A stretch of DNA of 56,381 nucleotides from Phenylobacterium sp. (lineage in GTDB: Bacteria > Pseudomonadota > Alphaproteobacteria > Caulobacterales > Caulobacteraceae): assembly GCF_030681155.1 (NCBI RefSeq), contig NZ_JAUXXE010000059.1, forward strand, positions 1-56,381, in the 5' to 3' direction. Of the stretch, positions 12,169 to 19,999 are shown one piece after another. Under the pieces are notes generated by a model. That model worked only from the letters and a program-made list of their open reading frames with translations. It was not told where the DNA came from and made no database searches. A program made the translations under genes and the position numbers. Each line of letters opens with the position of its first letter. The first letter of the stretch is position 1.

Positions 12169-13524
12169 ATGGCTGACGATACGAGCGTGCCGGTGTTGGA
12201 ACTGGCCGACATTCAAAGCGGGGTGTTGAGGCCGCGACCGTCGCCCTACGCCGCGACCTACATCTTGCTCCGGATCGACGAGGCGCGCGCGGGGCGTGAG
12301 CTGTTGCGGCGGTTGAGCGACATCGTGACCTCGGCCGCCGCGCCGGTACGGCCGGGCCGCGACACGTTCGTCAGCGTGGCCCTGACGTTCGAGGGTCTGA
12401 AGGCCCTGGGCGTCCCGCAGCCGTCGCTGGACAGCTTTGCATGGGAGTTTCGACAGGGGATGGTCGCGCGGGCGGCCGCCCTGGGTGACGTGGGCGAAAG
12501 CGCGCCGGAACACTGGGAAGCCCCGTTTGGAACCGCGGCCGTTCACGTCATCCTGGTGGGCGTGGCTCCGGATTCGGACACGCTGGAGGCCGCGCTCGTT
12601 CGTGCTCGCGCCGCCTTCGCCGACCTGGCCGGGGTCGCGCCGATCTGGCGGCAGGATTGCTACGCCCCGCCAGGCGAAAAGGAGCCTTTCGGTTTCAAAG
12701 ACGGGATCAGCCATCCAGCGATCGAAGGCAGCGGCGTGCCAGGTTCGAACGCGTTGGAGCGTCCACTGAAAGCCGGCGAACTGGTGCTGGGCTATCCCGA
12801 TGAGACGGGCGGCTTGCCGCCAGCTCCGACGCCGGACCTGTTGGGGCGCAACGGCACATATGTGGCGTTCCGCAAGCTGCACCAAAAGGTGGCCCAGTTC
12901 CGGACCTATTTGCGGGACGCTGCGAGCGGGCCTGACGACGAGGAGTTGCTGGCCGCCAAAATGATGGGGCGTTGGCGCAGCGGCGCCCCTTTGGCGCTTT
13001 GCCCGCTGCACGACGACGCGGCCTTGGGGCATGATAGCGAGCGCAACAACACCTTCCTGTTCGGCGCTGAAGACGCGGCCGGCTACAGCACGCCGCCCGG
13101 TTCTCACATCCGTCGCTGCAATCCCCGAGACGCAGAGGTGGCTGGCGTCGTTCGGTTGCACCGCATGATCCGTCGGGGCACGGCATATGGCCCGTTGCTG
13201 CCGGAAGGCATGCTTGAGGATGATGGAGCCGACAGGGGGCTGATGTTCGCCTTTGTCGGCGCTCACCTGAAGCGGCAGTTCGAATTCGTGCAGTCCGAGT
13301 GGGTCAACGGCGGAGAGTTCCTCGGCCTTGGCGACGCCAGAGATCCCATTGCGGCCGCCGAAGGGACGGCGACGTACTCGATCCCACGCCGGCCTATCCC
13401 CCGGCGGATGAAGGGCCTGCCCAGCTTCGTGACCATGCGCGGAGGCGAGTACGGATTCATGCCGGGGCTGAAGGCCCTGCGCTGGCTCGCCGACCTGCCC
13501 GATGAACCCGGAGGCGCCGCTTGA
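12169..13524 (+). CDS. DyP-type haem peroxidase
   Basis: The 451-residue protein carries the DyP hallmarks: the distal GxxDG motif in FGFKDGISHP (about 173-182) with its catalytic aspartate; a proximal haem-ligand histidine in GSHIRRCNPRD (about 313); and HRMIRRGTAYGP with the distal-side arginine (about 334). Such enzymes oxidise dyes, phenolics or other bulky substrates with hydrogen peroxide. There is no Tat signal, so it is cytosolic, and no encapsulin-targeting tail is visible. The stop overlaps the TTG of the downstream oxidoreductase stub, a typical translational-coupling arrangement. Confidence 0.92.
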   Translation: MADDTSVPVLELADIQSGVLRPRPSPYAATYILLRIDEARAGRELLRRLSDIVTSAAAPVRPGRDTFVSVALTFEGLKALGVPQPSLDSFAWEFRQGMVARAAALGDVGESAPEHWEAPFGTAAVHVILVGVAPDSDTLEAALVRARAAFADLAGVAPIWRQDCYAPPGEKEPFGFKDGISHPAIEGSGVPGSNALERPLKAGELVLGYPDETGGLPPAPTPDLLGRNGTYVAFRKLHQKVAQFRTYLRDAASGPDDEELLAAKMMGRWRSGAPLALCPLHDDAALGHDSERNNTFLFGAEDAAGYSTPPGSHIRRCNPRDAEVAGVVRLHRMIRRGTAYGPLLPEGMLEDDGADRGLMFAFVGAHLKRQFEFVQSEWVNGGEFLGLGDARDPIAAAEGTATYSIPRRPIPRRMKGLPSFVTMRGGEYGFMPGLKALRWLADLPDEPGGAA

Positions 13525-13574
13525 CCGACGTGGTGGTGATCGGCGCGGGCCTGGCGGCCTCGGACAACGCGTGA
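13521..13574 (+). pseudogene. 5' stub of an FAD/NAD(P)-binding oxidoreductase
   Basis: From TTG 13521, overlapping the peroxidase stop by 4 bases, the frame reads (M)TDVVVIGAGLAASDNA and then stops. VVVIGAGLAA is the beta-strand/glycine-loop that opens FAD- or NAD(P)-dependent oxidoreductases. Homology breaks off abruptly after the loop and runs into the start of the outer-membrane barrel gene. The simplest reading is a deletion that removed nearly all of a fourth operon gene. Chance similarity over so short a stretch cannot be excluded. Confidence 0.5.
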
Positions 13575-14482
13575 CTCGGGGCATCATCGGCGTGACGGCG
13601 CTGGCGGTGTTCGCGCTGCTGAGCCTGGCCGCGCCCGCCCTGGCGCAGGACGATGGGCCTCGCGTCTACCAACTTGCGCCGGTGGGAGCGCAGAATGTCA
13701 CCGCGTTCCTGGTCAACAAACGCGGCAACGAGACACCGGAACCAGGGTCGATTAGTCGCGGCGCCGACATCCACACGGATATCCTGGTGTTCCGCTACGC
13801 ACGGACAGTCGAGATGGCGGGGCGTCCGGTCACCCCGTTTTTGATCCTCCCGATAGGAGAGGTCCGCTCGACTGGAAAACCTACCAGTTCGGGATTCGGC
13901 GACGTGCAGGTCGGCGGAACGATTGGGCTAATGGGAGCCCCGGCGTTGTCACGCACCGAATTTACCGCCTTCAAGCCAGGGTTCGGAATGGGGCTGCTCG
14001 GACGTCTCTACCTTCCGACCGGCGCCTATAGCGATGGGAAGCCGGTGAATCTCGGCTCGAACCGTGTCGCCTACCAACTTGGTCTGCCAATGGTGCTGGC
14101 TTCGGGAAAGTCGTATCGCGACCCTTCGCTGACCAGCCTGGAGATTCTTCCCAGTCTTACGTTCTACGGAGACAATGAAGATCCGTTCGACGCCGCGCGG
14201 AGCAGCAAAGACCTCCTGTTCAGCGTCGAGGCCCACCTGACGCACAATCTCAGCCGCCGCATCTGGGTGTCGGCCGACATGTTGTATCGCCTGGGCGGAG
14301 AGACCTCCACGGATGGTCGATCGGATGACAACGGCATGCACGGCTGGTCCGCTGGACTAAGCGCAGCCTTGCCGTTCGTCTCGCAAACGACGCTGATTTT
14401 TACCTACCAGCACGTGATCGAGCGCAGCGACAACGGACCCGACGGATGGTTCTTCCGCACGGCGCTCGTCGCCCCGTTTTGA
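13571..14482 (+). CDS. Outer-membrane beta-barrel, MetA-pathway (phenol degradation) transporter-like
   Basis: About 303 residues from GTG 13571. A signal peptide (GIIGVTALAVFALLSLAAPALAQ) ends in AxA. It is followed by amphipathic strands and ends in phenylalanine (VAPF), the usual sorting mark of barrels inserted by BAM. The stretch from FLILPIGEV through LYLPTGAYSDGKPVNLGSNR resembles the putative MetA-pathway phenol-degradation outer-membrane family. An upstream ATG at 13502 is in frame but would put 23 basic residues before the signal peptide and lies inside the peroxidase gene, so GTG is preferred. It may be expressed with the peroxidase operon; a role in uptake of hydrophobic substrate is inference. 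Confidence 0.8.
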   Translation: MTRGIIGVTALAVFALLSLAAPALAQDDGPRVYQLAPVGAQNVTAFLVNKRGNETPEPGSISRGADIHTDILVFRYARTVEMAGRPVTPFLILPIGEVRSTGKPTSSGFGDVQVGGTIGLMGAPALSRTEFTAFKPGFGMGLLGRLYLPTGAYSDGKPVNLGSNRVAYQLGLPMVLASGKSYRDPSLTSLEILPSLTFYGDNEDPFDAARSSKDLLFSVEAHLTHNLSRRIWVSADMLYRLGGETSTDGRSDDNGMHGWSAGLSAALPFVSQTTLIFTYQHVIERSDNGPDGWFFRTALVAPF

Positions 14483-14620
14483 GTCAGGGCTGGCTGTAGC
14501 CGACCTTGATGGTGGCGGGTTTTAGCAAGGCCGAAGGCCGACCGAGGCCGCACGGAAAGCGGAACGATCCCTTGGCGGAGGCGGGAAGTGGGAGTTGATT
14601 TTGTGCCGGTCCGCCGCAGA

Positions 14621-14650
14621 AGGCTGCTGCCAACCCGCTGTCAGCAGCCT
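14621..14650. promoter_or_regulatory. Perfect inverted repeat upstream of the glutathione transferase gene
   Basis: AGGCTGCTG and its exact complement CAGCAGCCT, separated by 12 bases and ending 35 bases before the ATG at 14686. It could be a regulator-binding site or a 5'-UTR hairpin; nothing here tells which. Confidence 0.4.
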
Positions 14651-14685
14651 CCGGTTATGTAGTCTCAACAACAGGAGCCGACCCC

Positions 14686-15324
14686 ATGTCCGACCTTGTC
14701 TTCTACACCAACCCCATGTCGCGCGGGCGCATCATCCGCTGGATGCTCGAGGAGGTCGGTCAGCCTTATGAGACCCGGGTTCTGGATTGGGAGACCGGAG
14801 AGGCGAAAGCGGCCGACTACCTCGCCATCAATCCCATGGGCAAGGTGCCGGCCATAGTTCACGACGGGGTGGTCGTCACCGAATGCGCGGCCATCTGCGC
14901 CTACCTCGCCGACGCCTTCCCGCAAGCGGGCCTGGCTCCGCCTGCGAACAGCCGGCTACGCGGCCCCTATTATCGCTGGCTGTTCTTCGGGGCTGGCCCG
15001 ATCGAGCAGGCCGTGGCCGCCAAGATGGTGAACCTGGAACCGACGATTGAGCAGCGCAGCTCGCTGGGTTTCGGCTGCATGGAGGACGTCCTGGGCACCG
15101 TCGAGGGAGCGGTCAAGGACCGGACCTATCTGGTGGGAGACGGTTTTACAGCCGCCGACCTCTACCTGGCCTCTCACCTGTCCTGGGGGATGAACTTCGG
15201 CACGATCGAAAAGCGCCCGGCGTTCGAGGCCTATGTGGAGCCACACCTGCAGCGCCCCGCCGACCTGCGCGCTGACGGGATCGACAACGCGCTCCTCGCC
15301 GCCCAAGCACAGCCGGCGTCCTGA
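14686..15324 (+). CDS. Glutathione S-transferase family protein
   Basis: 212 residues with an N-terminal thioredoxin-like domain: VFYTNPMSRGRIIRWMLEEV (the serine at about 12 is the likely thiol-activating residue), NPMGKVPAIVHDG with the cis-proline, and VTECAAICAYLADAFP, the glutathione gamma-glutamyl contact. A helical C-terminal domain contains YLVGDGFTAADLYLASHL. It should conjugate or reduce electrophiles with glutathione in the cytosol. GGAG precedes the ATG. It faces a convergent TetR gene. Confidence 0.92.
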   Translation: MSDLVFYTNPMSRGRIIRWMLEEVGQPYETRVLDWETGEAKAADYLAINPMGKVPAIVHDGVVVTECAAICAYLADAFPQAGLAPPANSRLRGPYYRWLFFGAGPIEQAVAAKMVNLEPTIEQRSSLGFGCMEDVLGTVEGAVKDRTYLVGDGFTAADLYLASHLSWGMNFGTIEKRPAFEAYVEPHLQRPADLRADGIDNALLAAQAQPAS

Positions 15325-15392
15325 ACGAGGGGACCGGCGGCTCTCAGAGACCGATCATCACGAGGTGGGCGTCGGCGCGATGCTCGGCGCCC

Positions 15393-15995
15393 TCAATCGA
15401 TGGCGAGAATGGTGTCGAGCAGCCGCATCGCGCCGGCGGCGCCGGCTTGATCGCCGAGCAGCGGGCCTAGCTGGTCATCCAGCAGCAGCATGGCGAAGCC
15501 GTGCGCCATGGACCAGGCCCGCGCGACCCTGGCCGACATCTCTTCGGCGTCCGATGGGTGCGCCGCCGCGACGGCTTCCTGAAGCACAAGATAAGCTCGC
15601 GCCATCGCATCCCGCAGCGCGGGGCGGGTGACGTCCAGGCGTTCGCCTCGGAACATCAGCTGGAACAGACCGGGGTGGGCGAGGGCGAACTCCACATAGG
15701 CGCGGCCCGTCGCGTTGAGGCGCGCCATCGCGGTCGGCTGGTCGGCGGCGGCGGCGAGAAGATGACGCGCAAAGCGTTCGAAGCCCATGGCGGCCAACTC
15801 GCTGAGCAGGCCGGTGAGGTCATCGAAGTGGTTTCGTGGCGCGGTGTGCGAAGCGCCGACATCCCGGGCGATAGCGCGCAAGGTCAGGCTGTCCGGGCCA
15901 GCTTGGGCCAGGCGTGCCTCGGCCGCCGCGAGTAGGGCGTGGCGCAGCGCGCCGTGGTGATAGGGCTTGGCGTCGCTCGGTGGAGATACGGCCAT
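15393..15995 (-). CDS. TetR-family transcriptional regulator
   Basis: 200 residues. The N-terminal helix-turn-helix is clear: LTLRAIARDVGASHTAPRNHFDD (about 37-59), where the usual YYHF recognition end is replaced by PRNHF. A C-terminal ligand/dimer domain contains ARAYVEFALAHPGLFQLMFRGE, a WHG/TetR-C-like pattern. It is divergent from the yciB-like gene with direct repeats between them, so it probably controls itself and that gene. Confidence 0.88.
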   Translation of the reverse strand: MAVSPPSDAKPYHHGALRHALLAAAEARLAQAGPDSLTLRAIARDVGASHTAPRNHFDDLTGLLSELAAMGFERFARHLLAAAADQPTAMARLNATGRAYVEFALAHPGLFQLMFRGERLDVTRPALRDAMARAYLVLQEAVAAAHPSDAEEMSARVARAWSMAHGFAMLLLDDQLGPLLGDQAGAAGAMRLLDTILAID

Positions 15996-16003
15996 GGGCG
16001 CTC

Positions 16004-16033
16004 TTGAGTTGACGGTGTAAATCTTAAGTTGAC
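16004..16033. promoter_or_regulatory. Direct-repeat pair between tetR and the yciB-like gene
   Basis: TTGAGTTGAC (16004-16013) and TTAAGTTGAC (16024-16033) are offset by exactly 20 bases, two helical turns, just upstream of the divergent TetR start (15995). This spacing suits two protein dimers on one DNA face or overlapping -35 elements. Assignment to the adjacent TetR protein is inference. Confidence 0.4.
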
Positions 16034-16090
16034 TTGGGCGCTGGCGGGCCGCATCGTCAATGTTGCCAATGGAAACATGCGAGGCTCGGC

Positions 16091-16684
16091 ATGGTCAAGC
16101 AACTGCTCTACGCCATCGTCCCATTGCTGTTCGACTCCCTCGGGGTGATCGTCTTCGCCGTACTCATCGCGCTGAAGGTCGATCTGGTTCTAGCGACGGC
16201 CGCGGGCGCGGCGGTGGCTTGCGCGGTGGTGGCCTGGGAGCTTGTCCATCGGCGCAGGGTCGCAGCCCTGCAGTGGCTGAGCCTGATCATGGTGGTCCTG
16301 TCGGCCGGAGCGACCCTGGCGACGCATGACCCTCGTTTTGTGATGGCCAAGCCAACGGTGATCTATGCGGTGATCGGCGCGGCGATGCTGCGCCGAGGAT
16401 GGATGAACCGCTATGTGCCGCCGGCGCGTCTTGCGCTGGTCGAGGACCTGATGACCCGCTTCGGCTATGTCTGGTCGGGCATGATGTTCGTGACCGGGGC
16501 CTTGAACCTGGTGGTGGCGGTGGCCTTCACGGTTTGGTGGCCGACTTTCATCGCCGTGTTTCCCCTTGTCTCGAAGCTAGGCTTGTTCGCAGTTCAATTC
16601 GCCATCGTCCGTTTCATCGGCCAAAGGCGGGCGAGGGTGGGGAGTGAACTTGCTGGTTCGGCTCCCAAAACATCGGCCGTCTGA
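16091..16684 (+). CDS. yciB: YciB/intracellular septation protein A family membrane protein
   Basis: A 197-residue polytopic inner-membrane protein with about five hydrophobic segments. The family signature ATHDPRFVMAKPTVIYAVIG is present near residue 80. YciB-family proteins influence cell-envelope synthesis and septation. I start at ATG 16091 (MVKQLLYAIV), where the homologous N-terminus begins, rather than an upstream in-frame start at 16034. Confidence 0.85.
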   Translation: MVKQLLYAIVPLLFDSLGVIVFAVLIALKVDLVLATAAGAAVACAVVAWELVHRRRVAALQWLSLIMVVLSAGATLATHDPRFVMAKPTVIYAVIGAAMLRRGWMNRYVPPARLALVEDLMTRFGYVWSGMMFVTGALNLVVAVAFTVWWPTFIAVFPLVSKLGLFAVQFAIVRFIGQRRARVGSELAGSAPKTSAV

Positions 16685-16825
16685 CGGGCGCATGACGATG
16701 GCCTCCATCACAACCTTGCGAGCCGAGGGTTGGATGGCCTTGAGCGGGCCATGTTTTCCCATGCAAGGCCTTTCGGCCGAGGGTTCTGCGTCCTAACTGA
16801 GGAGGGGCGTTAGGATGAGCCTTTC

Positions 16826-17125
16826 ATGGATATCTCGAATTTCGTTTCGGCCGGGGCGCTCGGCTACATCGTCGGCCTTCTCAGCGTGGGCTTCATCGGC
16901 TTGCTCGTGGGTGTTCGGCTCGGCGCCAGATCCACGGTGAGCCCGCCGCCATCCGAACAGGAGGAACTGGTCGCGGCTCTTCGCGTCCTCCGCCGCCACC
17001 ATGAGCAGTCGGCGCTGGCGAAGATGCAGGCGGCTGGGGCGGAGCTCTGGTCGCCCGATCCTGACCGGGTCGCACAGTTGAGCTATGGCGCGCCGGTGGA
17101 CGCGGTGGACCAGGTGCGGCCCTAG
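16826..17125 (+). CDS. Small single-pass membrane protein of unknown function
   Basis: 99 residues: an N-terminal transmembrane segment (about 10-33, ALGYIVGLLSVGFIGLLVGV), then a proline linker and a charged, probably helical region (SEQEELVAALRVLRRHHEQ). No recognised family. AGGAGGGG lies about 20 bases upstream of the ATG and looks too far to be the ribosome-binding site, so the start is uncertain. Confidence 0.5.
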   Translation: MDISNFVSAGALGYIVGLLSVGFIGLLVGVRLGARSTVSPPPSEQEELVAALRVLRRHHEQSALAKMQAAGAELWSPDPDRVAQLSYGAPVDAVDQVRP

Positions 17126-17156
17126 GCCTCGCCGGCCAGACGCCGAGCAGTCGGGC

Positions 17157-17858
17157 CTAAGCGCCCAGCACCTTTCGCAACGAGGCTTCGATCTGGCCGC
17201 CGCAGTAGGCGTCGCCGTAGTCTGCGCGGGCTTTGGCGGCCAGCTTGGCCAGGGCGGGCAGGTCCGCAACGCGGCGCGAAAGGCCGGCCGTCATGGGCGC
17301 GGACTCCTCCAGGATATCTGCGATCTTGCCGAACCGGTCGGTCATTGTCGTCCACAGGGTCGCGGTCACGATGTCGGCGATGCCGGCGGTCTCGCCGCCC
17401 AGCAGGAATCCAGAGCTGACCTTCAATCCGTGCTGGCGTCCGGTCTCCTCCCAGATCGACATCCATTTCTTCAGGCGGGGGGTAAAGTCTCGCCAGCGCG
17501 CCTGCGTCCACATTTCGCGCCCGCCATCGAGGGTTATTTCGTCGATCACGTCATTGGCGTCATTGACGACCTTAATCGTCAAGGCGCGCAGGGCGGCCGA
17601 CCTCGGCATGAGATCCAGGGTCTCGCCCAGATAGAGGATGATGGCCGGCATCTGGGCGATGGCGAACTCGGCCTTGTTGTCGATCAGCAGGGGCGGGCCC
17701 ATGAACGGCGCCGGCATGTTCTGCACCTTCGCGCCCATCATTTCCGAGATCGCGGCGTCGCCGGCTTCGGTCCAGGTCTTGCCGGCATGGGCCAAGACCG
17801 CGCGCACAAACTGGCCGCGGAACGGCACAGACCAGTAGTAGAGGTCATAATCGGACAT
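17157..17858 (-). CDS. Glutathione S-transferase family protein
   Basis: 233 residues. The N-terminal half fits the thioredoxin-like domain (DLYYWSVPFRGQFVRAVLAHAG; MGPPLLIDNKAEFAIAQMPAIILYLGE). The C-terminal half is helical with SGFLLGGETAGIADIVTATLW, the N-capping aspartate segment of glutathione transferases. It lacks close similarity to the transferase at 14686, so it is a separate class. The catalytic residue is not obvious. Confidence 0.85.
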   Translation of the reverse strand: MSDYDLYYWSVPFRGQFVRAVLAHAGKTWTEAGDAAISEMMGAKVQNMPAPFMGPPLLIDNKAEFAIAQMPAIILYLGETLDLMPRSAALRALTIKVVNDANDVIDEITLDGGREMWTQARWRDFTPRLKKWMSIWEETGRQHGLKVSSGFLLGGETAGIADIVTATLWTTMTDRFGKIADILEESAPMTAGLSRRVADLPALAKLAAKARADYGDAYCGGQIEASLRKVLGA

Positions 17859-17924
17859 TCGAGCACAACGCCGCGAAGCTAGGTTCGTTCAGCCGTGGTG
17901 GGACTTAGCCGCTCGCGTTGCCGA

Positions 17925-18161
17925 TCAAGCCGCGACGACGGCCTTCCACTCACCATTCATCCGCGCCCATTCGGCGCGAACTCGGCCGTTCTCATCCTCG
18001 ACGATGAATGAATGGACGCCGATGAGTTCGGTCATCGCAATGCGCTGCCCGTGGACAATCGCCTGGGTGATGTTGTCGTAGTCGGCGACGCCGGTGCTGA
18101 AATAATAGGTCGGAGCGTCGTTGAGGGCTGGCAGGTTTCGAAAACGGATCGTGCACTTCAT
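17925..18161 (-). CDS. Small unrecognised protein
   Basis: 78 residues from ATG 18161: MKCTIRFRNLPALNDAPTYY at the start, then an even mix of strand- and helix-like segments ending GEWKAVVAA. There is no export signal or membrane segment. The sequence is compositionally protein-like and contrasts with the arginine-rich junk upstream in the same frame, which is why the start is placed here; no strong ribosome-binding site is visible. Function unknown. Confidence 0.55.
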   Translation of the reverse strand: MKCTIRFRNLPALNDAPTYYFSTGVADYDNITQAIVHGQRIAMTELIGVHSFIVEDENGRVRAEWARMNGEWKAVVAA

Positions 18162-18375
18162 CGGCGCTTGGATAGTGCCGACGCCAGGACGGTTCAAGCG
18201 CGGGTAGGGTCTCAAGCCCCGGCGCCGAGCAAGGTCGGTCATGCGCGAGGGGGCGTTGTTGCGTGACACGCGTGCCTTCTGGCTTTCCGACTTCTCATCC
18301 GGCGGCCCTTGTCTGTAACTTGGCTGGGCGCGCCCACGACTGTCGTCGCACCCAGCTCTTCCGAGGAACCGCTCC

Positions 18376-19791
18376 ATGGATTTCCACTCCGACTACACCA
18401 TGACCATCGGCGGCGAGGCCGTTCGCGGCGAGGCGAGGATCGACGTGGTCAATCCGGCGACGGGCCAGACCTTCGCGACGGCTCCAGACTGCAGTCGTGA
18501 GCAACTGGACTCTGCGGTGGCTGCGGCGCGAACGGCGTTCAAGACCTGGCGGAAGGCGCCGATCGAGGAGCGGCAGGCGCTGGTGCGCACGGCTGGCGAG
18601 ACGCTGCTGGCCCATGCCGAGGAGCTGGGCCGGCTGTTCACCCAGGAGCAGGGGCGGCCCGTCGACGCCGCCAAGCAGGAAATCCAAGGCGCCGGCGGCT
18701 GGCTGCAGGCGGTGTCAAAGATGACGCCGCCGGTACATGTCTCCGAGGACTCGGCGACTCAATTCATCGAAACCCGCTACGTGCCGCTGGGCGTGGTCTG
18801 CGCCCTTGCGCCGTGGAACTTCCCGGTCAGCCTGGCCATGTGGAAGGTCGCCCCGGCCCTGGTGGCCGGCAACACCATGGTGCTGAAGCCCTCGCCCTTC
18901 ACCCCGCTTTGCACGCTGAAGATCGGCGAGCTGTTCCGCGACATCTTCCCCCCGGGCGTGTTCAACGTCATCAGCGGCGGCGACGATCTCGGCCCGTGGG
19001 TGACCGGTCATCCGGGCTTCGACAAGATCTCCGTCACCGGCTCGACCGAGACCGGCAAGCGGGTGATGGAGAGCGCGGCCAAGGATCTCAAGCGCCTCAC
19101 CCTGGAGCTCGGCGGCAACGATGCGGCCATCGTCATGCCCGACGTCGATCTGGACGCGGTGGCGCAGAAGATCTTCTTCGGCGCCTTCTTCAACACCGCC
19201 CAGATCTGCGTGGCGACCAAGCGGCTCTATGTCCACGAGGACGTCTATGACGGCCTGCGCGACCGTCTGGCCGGGATCGCCGCGGCGGTGAAGGTCGGTG
19301 ACGGCGGCGAGCAGGGAACGGTGCTGGGGCCGATCCAGAACAAGCGCCAGTACGACCGGGTGATGGACCTGCTGGATGACGCCAAGGCCAACAATCTGAC
19401 TCTGATCCAGGGCGGGGCGGTTCCGGCGGGCGGCTACTTCGTGCCGGTGACCATCGTGGATAATCCGCCCGAGAACTCGCGCGTCGTGCAGGAGGAGGCT
19501 TTTGGTCCGATCCTGCCGATGCTGAAGTTCGCCGATATCGACGAGGTGATCGATCGCGCCAACGATAGCGAGTACGGCTTGGCGGGGGCGGTGTGGTCCA
19601 AGGATATCGACCAGGCGATGTCCATCGCCCGGCGGATGGAGACCGGCACGGTCTGGATCAACCAGAACCTCAACCTGCGGCCCGACACCCCGTTCGCCGG
19701 CCGCAAGAACAGCGGCTTTGGCATCGAGAACGGCATGGACGGCCTGCTGGAGTACATGGCGCCCCAAGCCATGTACGTCGCCAAGGGCTGA
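18376..19791 (+). CDS. NAD(P)-dependent aldehyde dehydrogenase
   Basis: A 471-residue member of the aldehyde dehydrogenase superfamily. Seen: the cofactor loop ALAPWNFPVSLAMWKVAPAL; the NAD-binding SVTGSTETGKRV; the general-base glutamate in LTLELGGNDAAIV (about 244); and the catalytic cysteine in NTAQICVATKRLY (about 278). It oxidises an aldehyde to the acid; the C-terminal NSGFGIENGMDGLLEYM also fits. GAGGA precedes the ATG. It lies 208 bases upstream of the RND operon in the same direction but need not be part of it. Confidence 0.95.
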   Translation: MDFHSDYTMTIGGEAVRGEARIDVVNPATGQTFATAPDCSREQLDSAVAAARTAFKTWRKAPIEERQALVRTAGETLLAHAEELGRLFTQEQGRPVDAAKQEIQGAGGWLQAVSKMTPPVHVSEDSATQFIETRYVPLGVVCALAPWNFPVSLAMWKVAPALVAGNTMVLKPSPFTPLCTLKIGELFRDIFPPGVFNVISGGDDLGPWVTGHPGFDKISVTGSTETGKRVMESAAKDLKRLTLELGGNDAAIVMPDVDLDAVAQKIFFGAFFNTAQICVATKRLYVHEDVYDGLRDRLAGIAAAVKVGDGGEQGTVLGPIQNKRQYDRVMDLLDDAKANNLTLIQGGAVPAGGYFVPVTIVDNPPENSRVVQEEAFGPILPMLKFADIDEVIDRANDSEYGLAGAVWSKDIDQAMSIARRMETGTVWINQNLNLRPDTPFAGRKNSGFGIENGMDGLLEYMAPQAMYVAKG

Positions 19792-19999
19792 GCCGGCGCA
19801 GGGGCGCCGCCTGCACGATCTGACCTCCACGGCAACATGACTGGGCGCTCACCGGCCTTGATGTGAACGGCTGTTTATATCGGCGTTCGGTGATCTTGCC
19901 TGGCCCGCGAACACGTGAGCTGTGCTGCGCCCGCGGCTGAGCCGCGTTTGGCAGGGAATGCGGTTCGCCCGATGGGAGACCCGCAGGGGCGGGACATCA

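Noticed and set aside
12169..13524. DyP peroxidase as encapsulin cargo
   Set aside because: No encapsulin gene in the window and no targeting peptide at the C-terminus.
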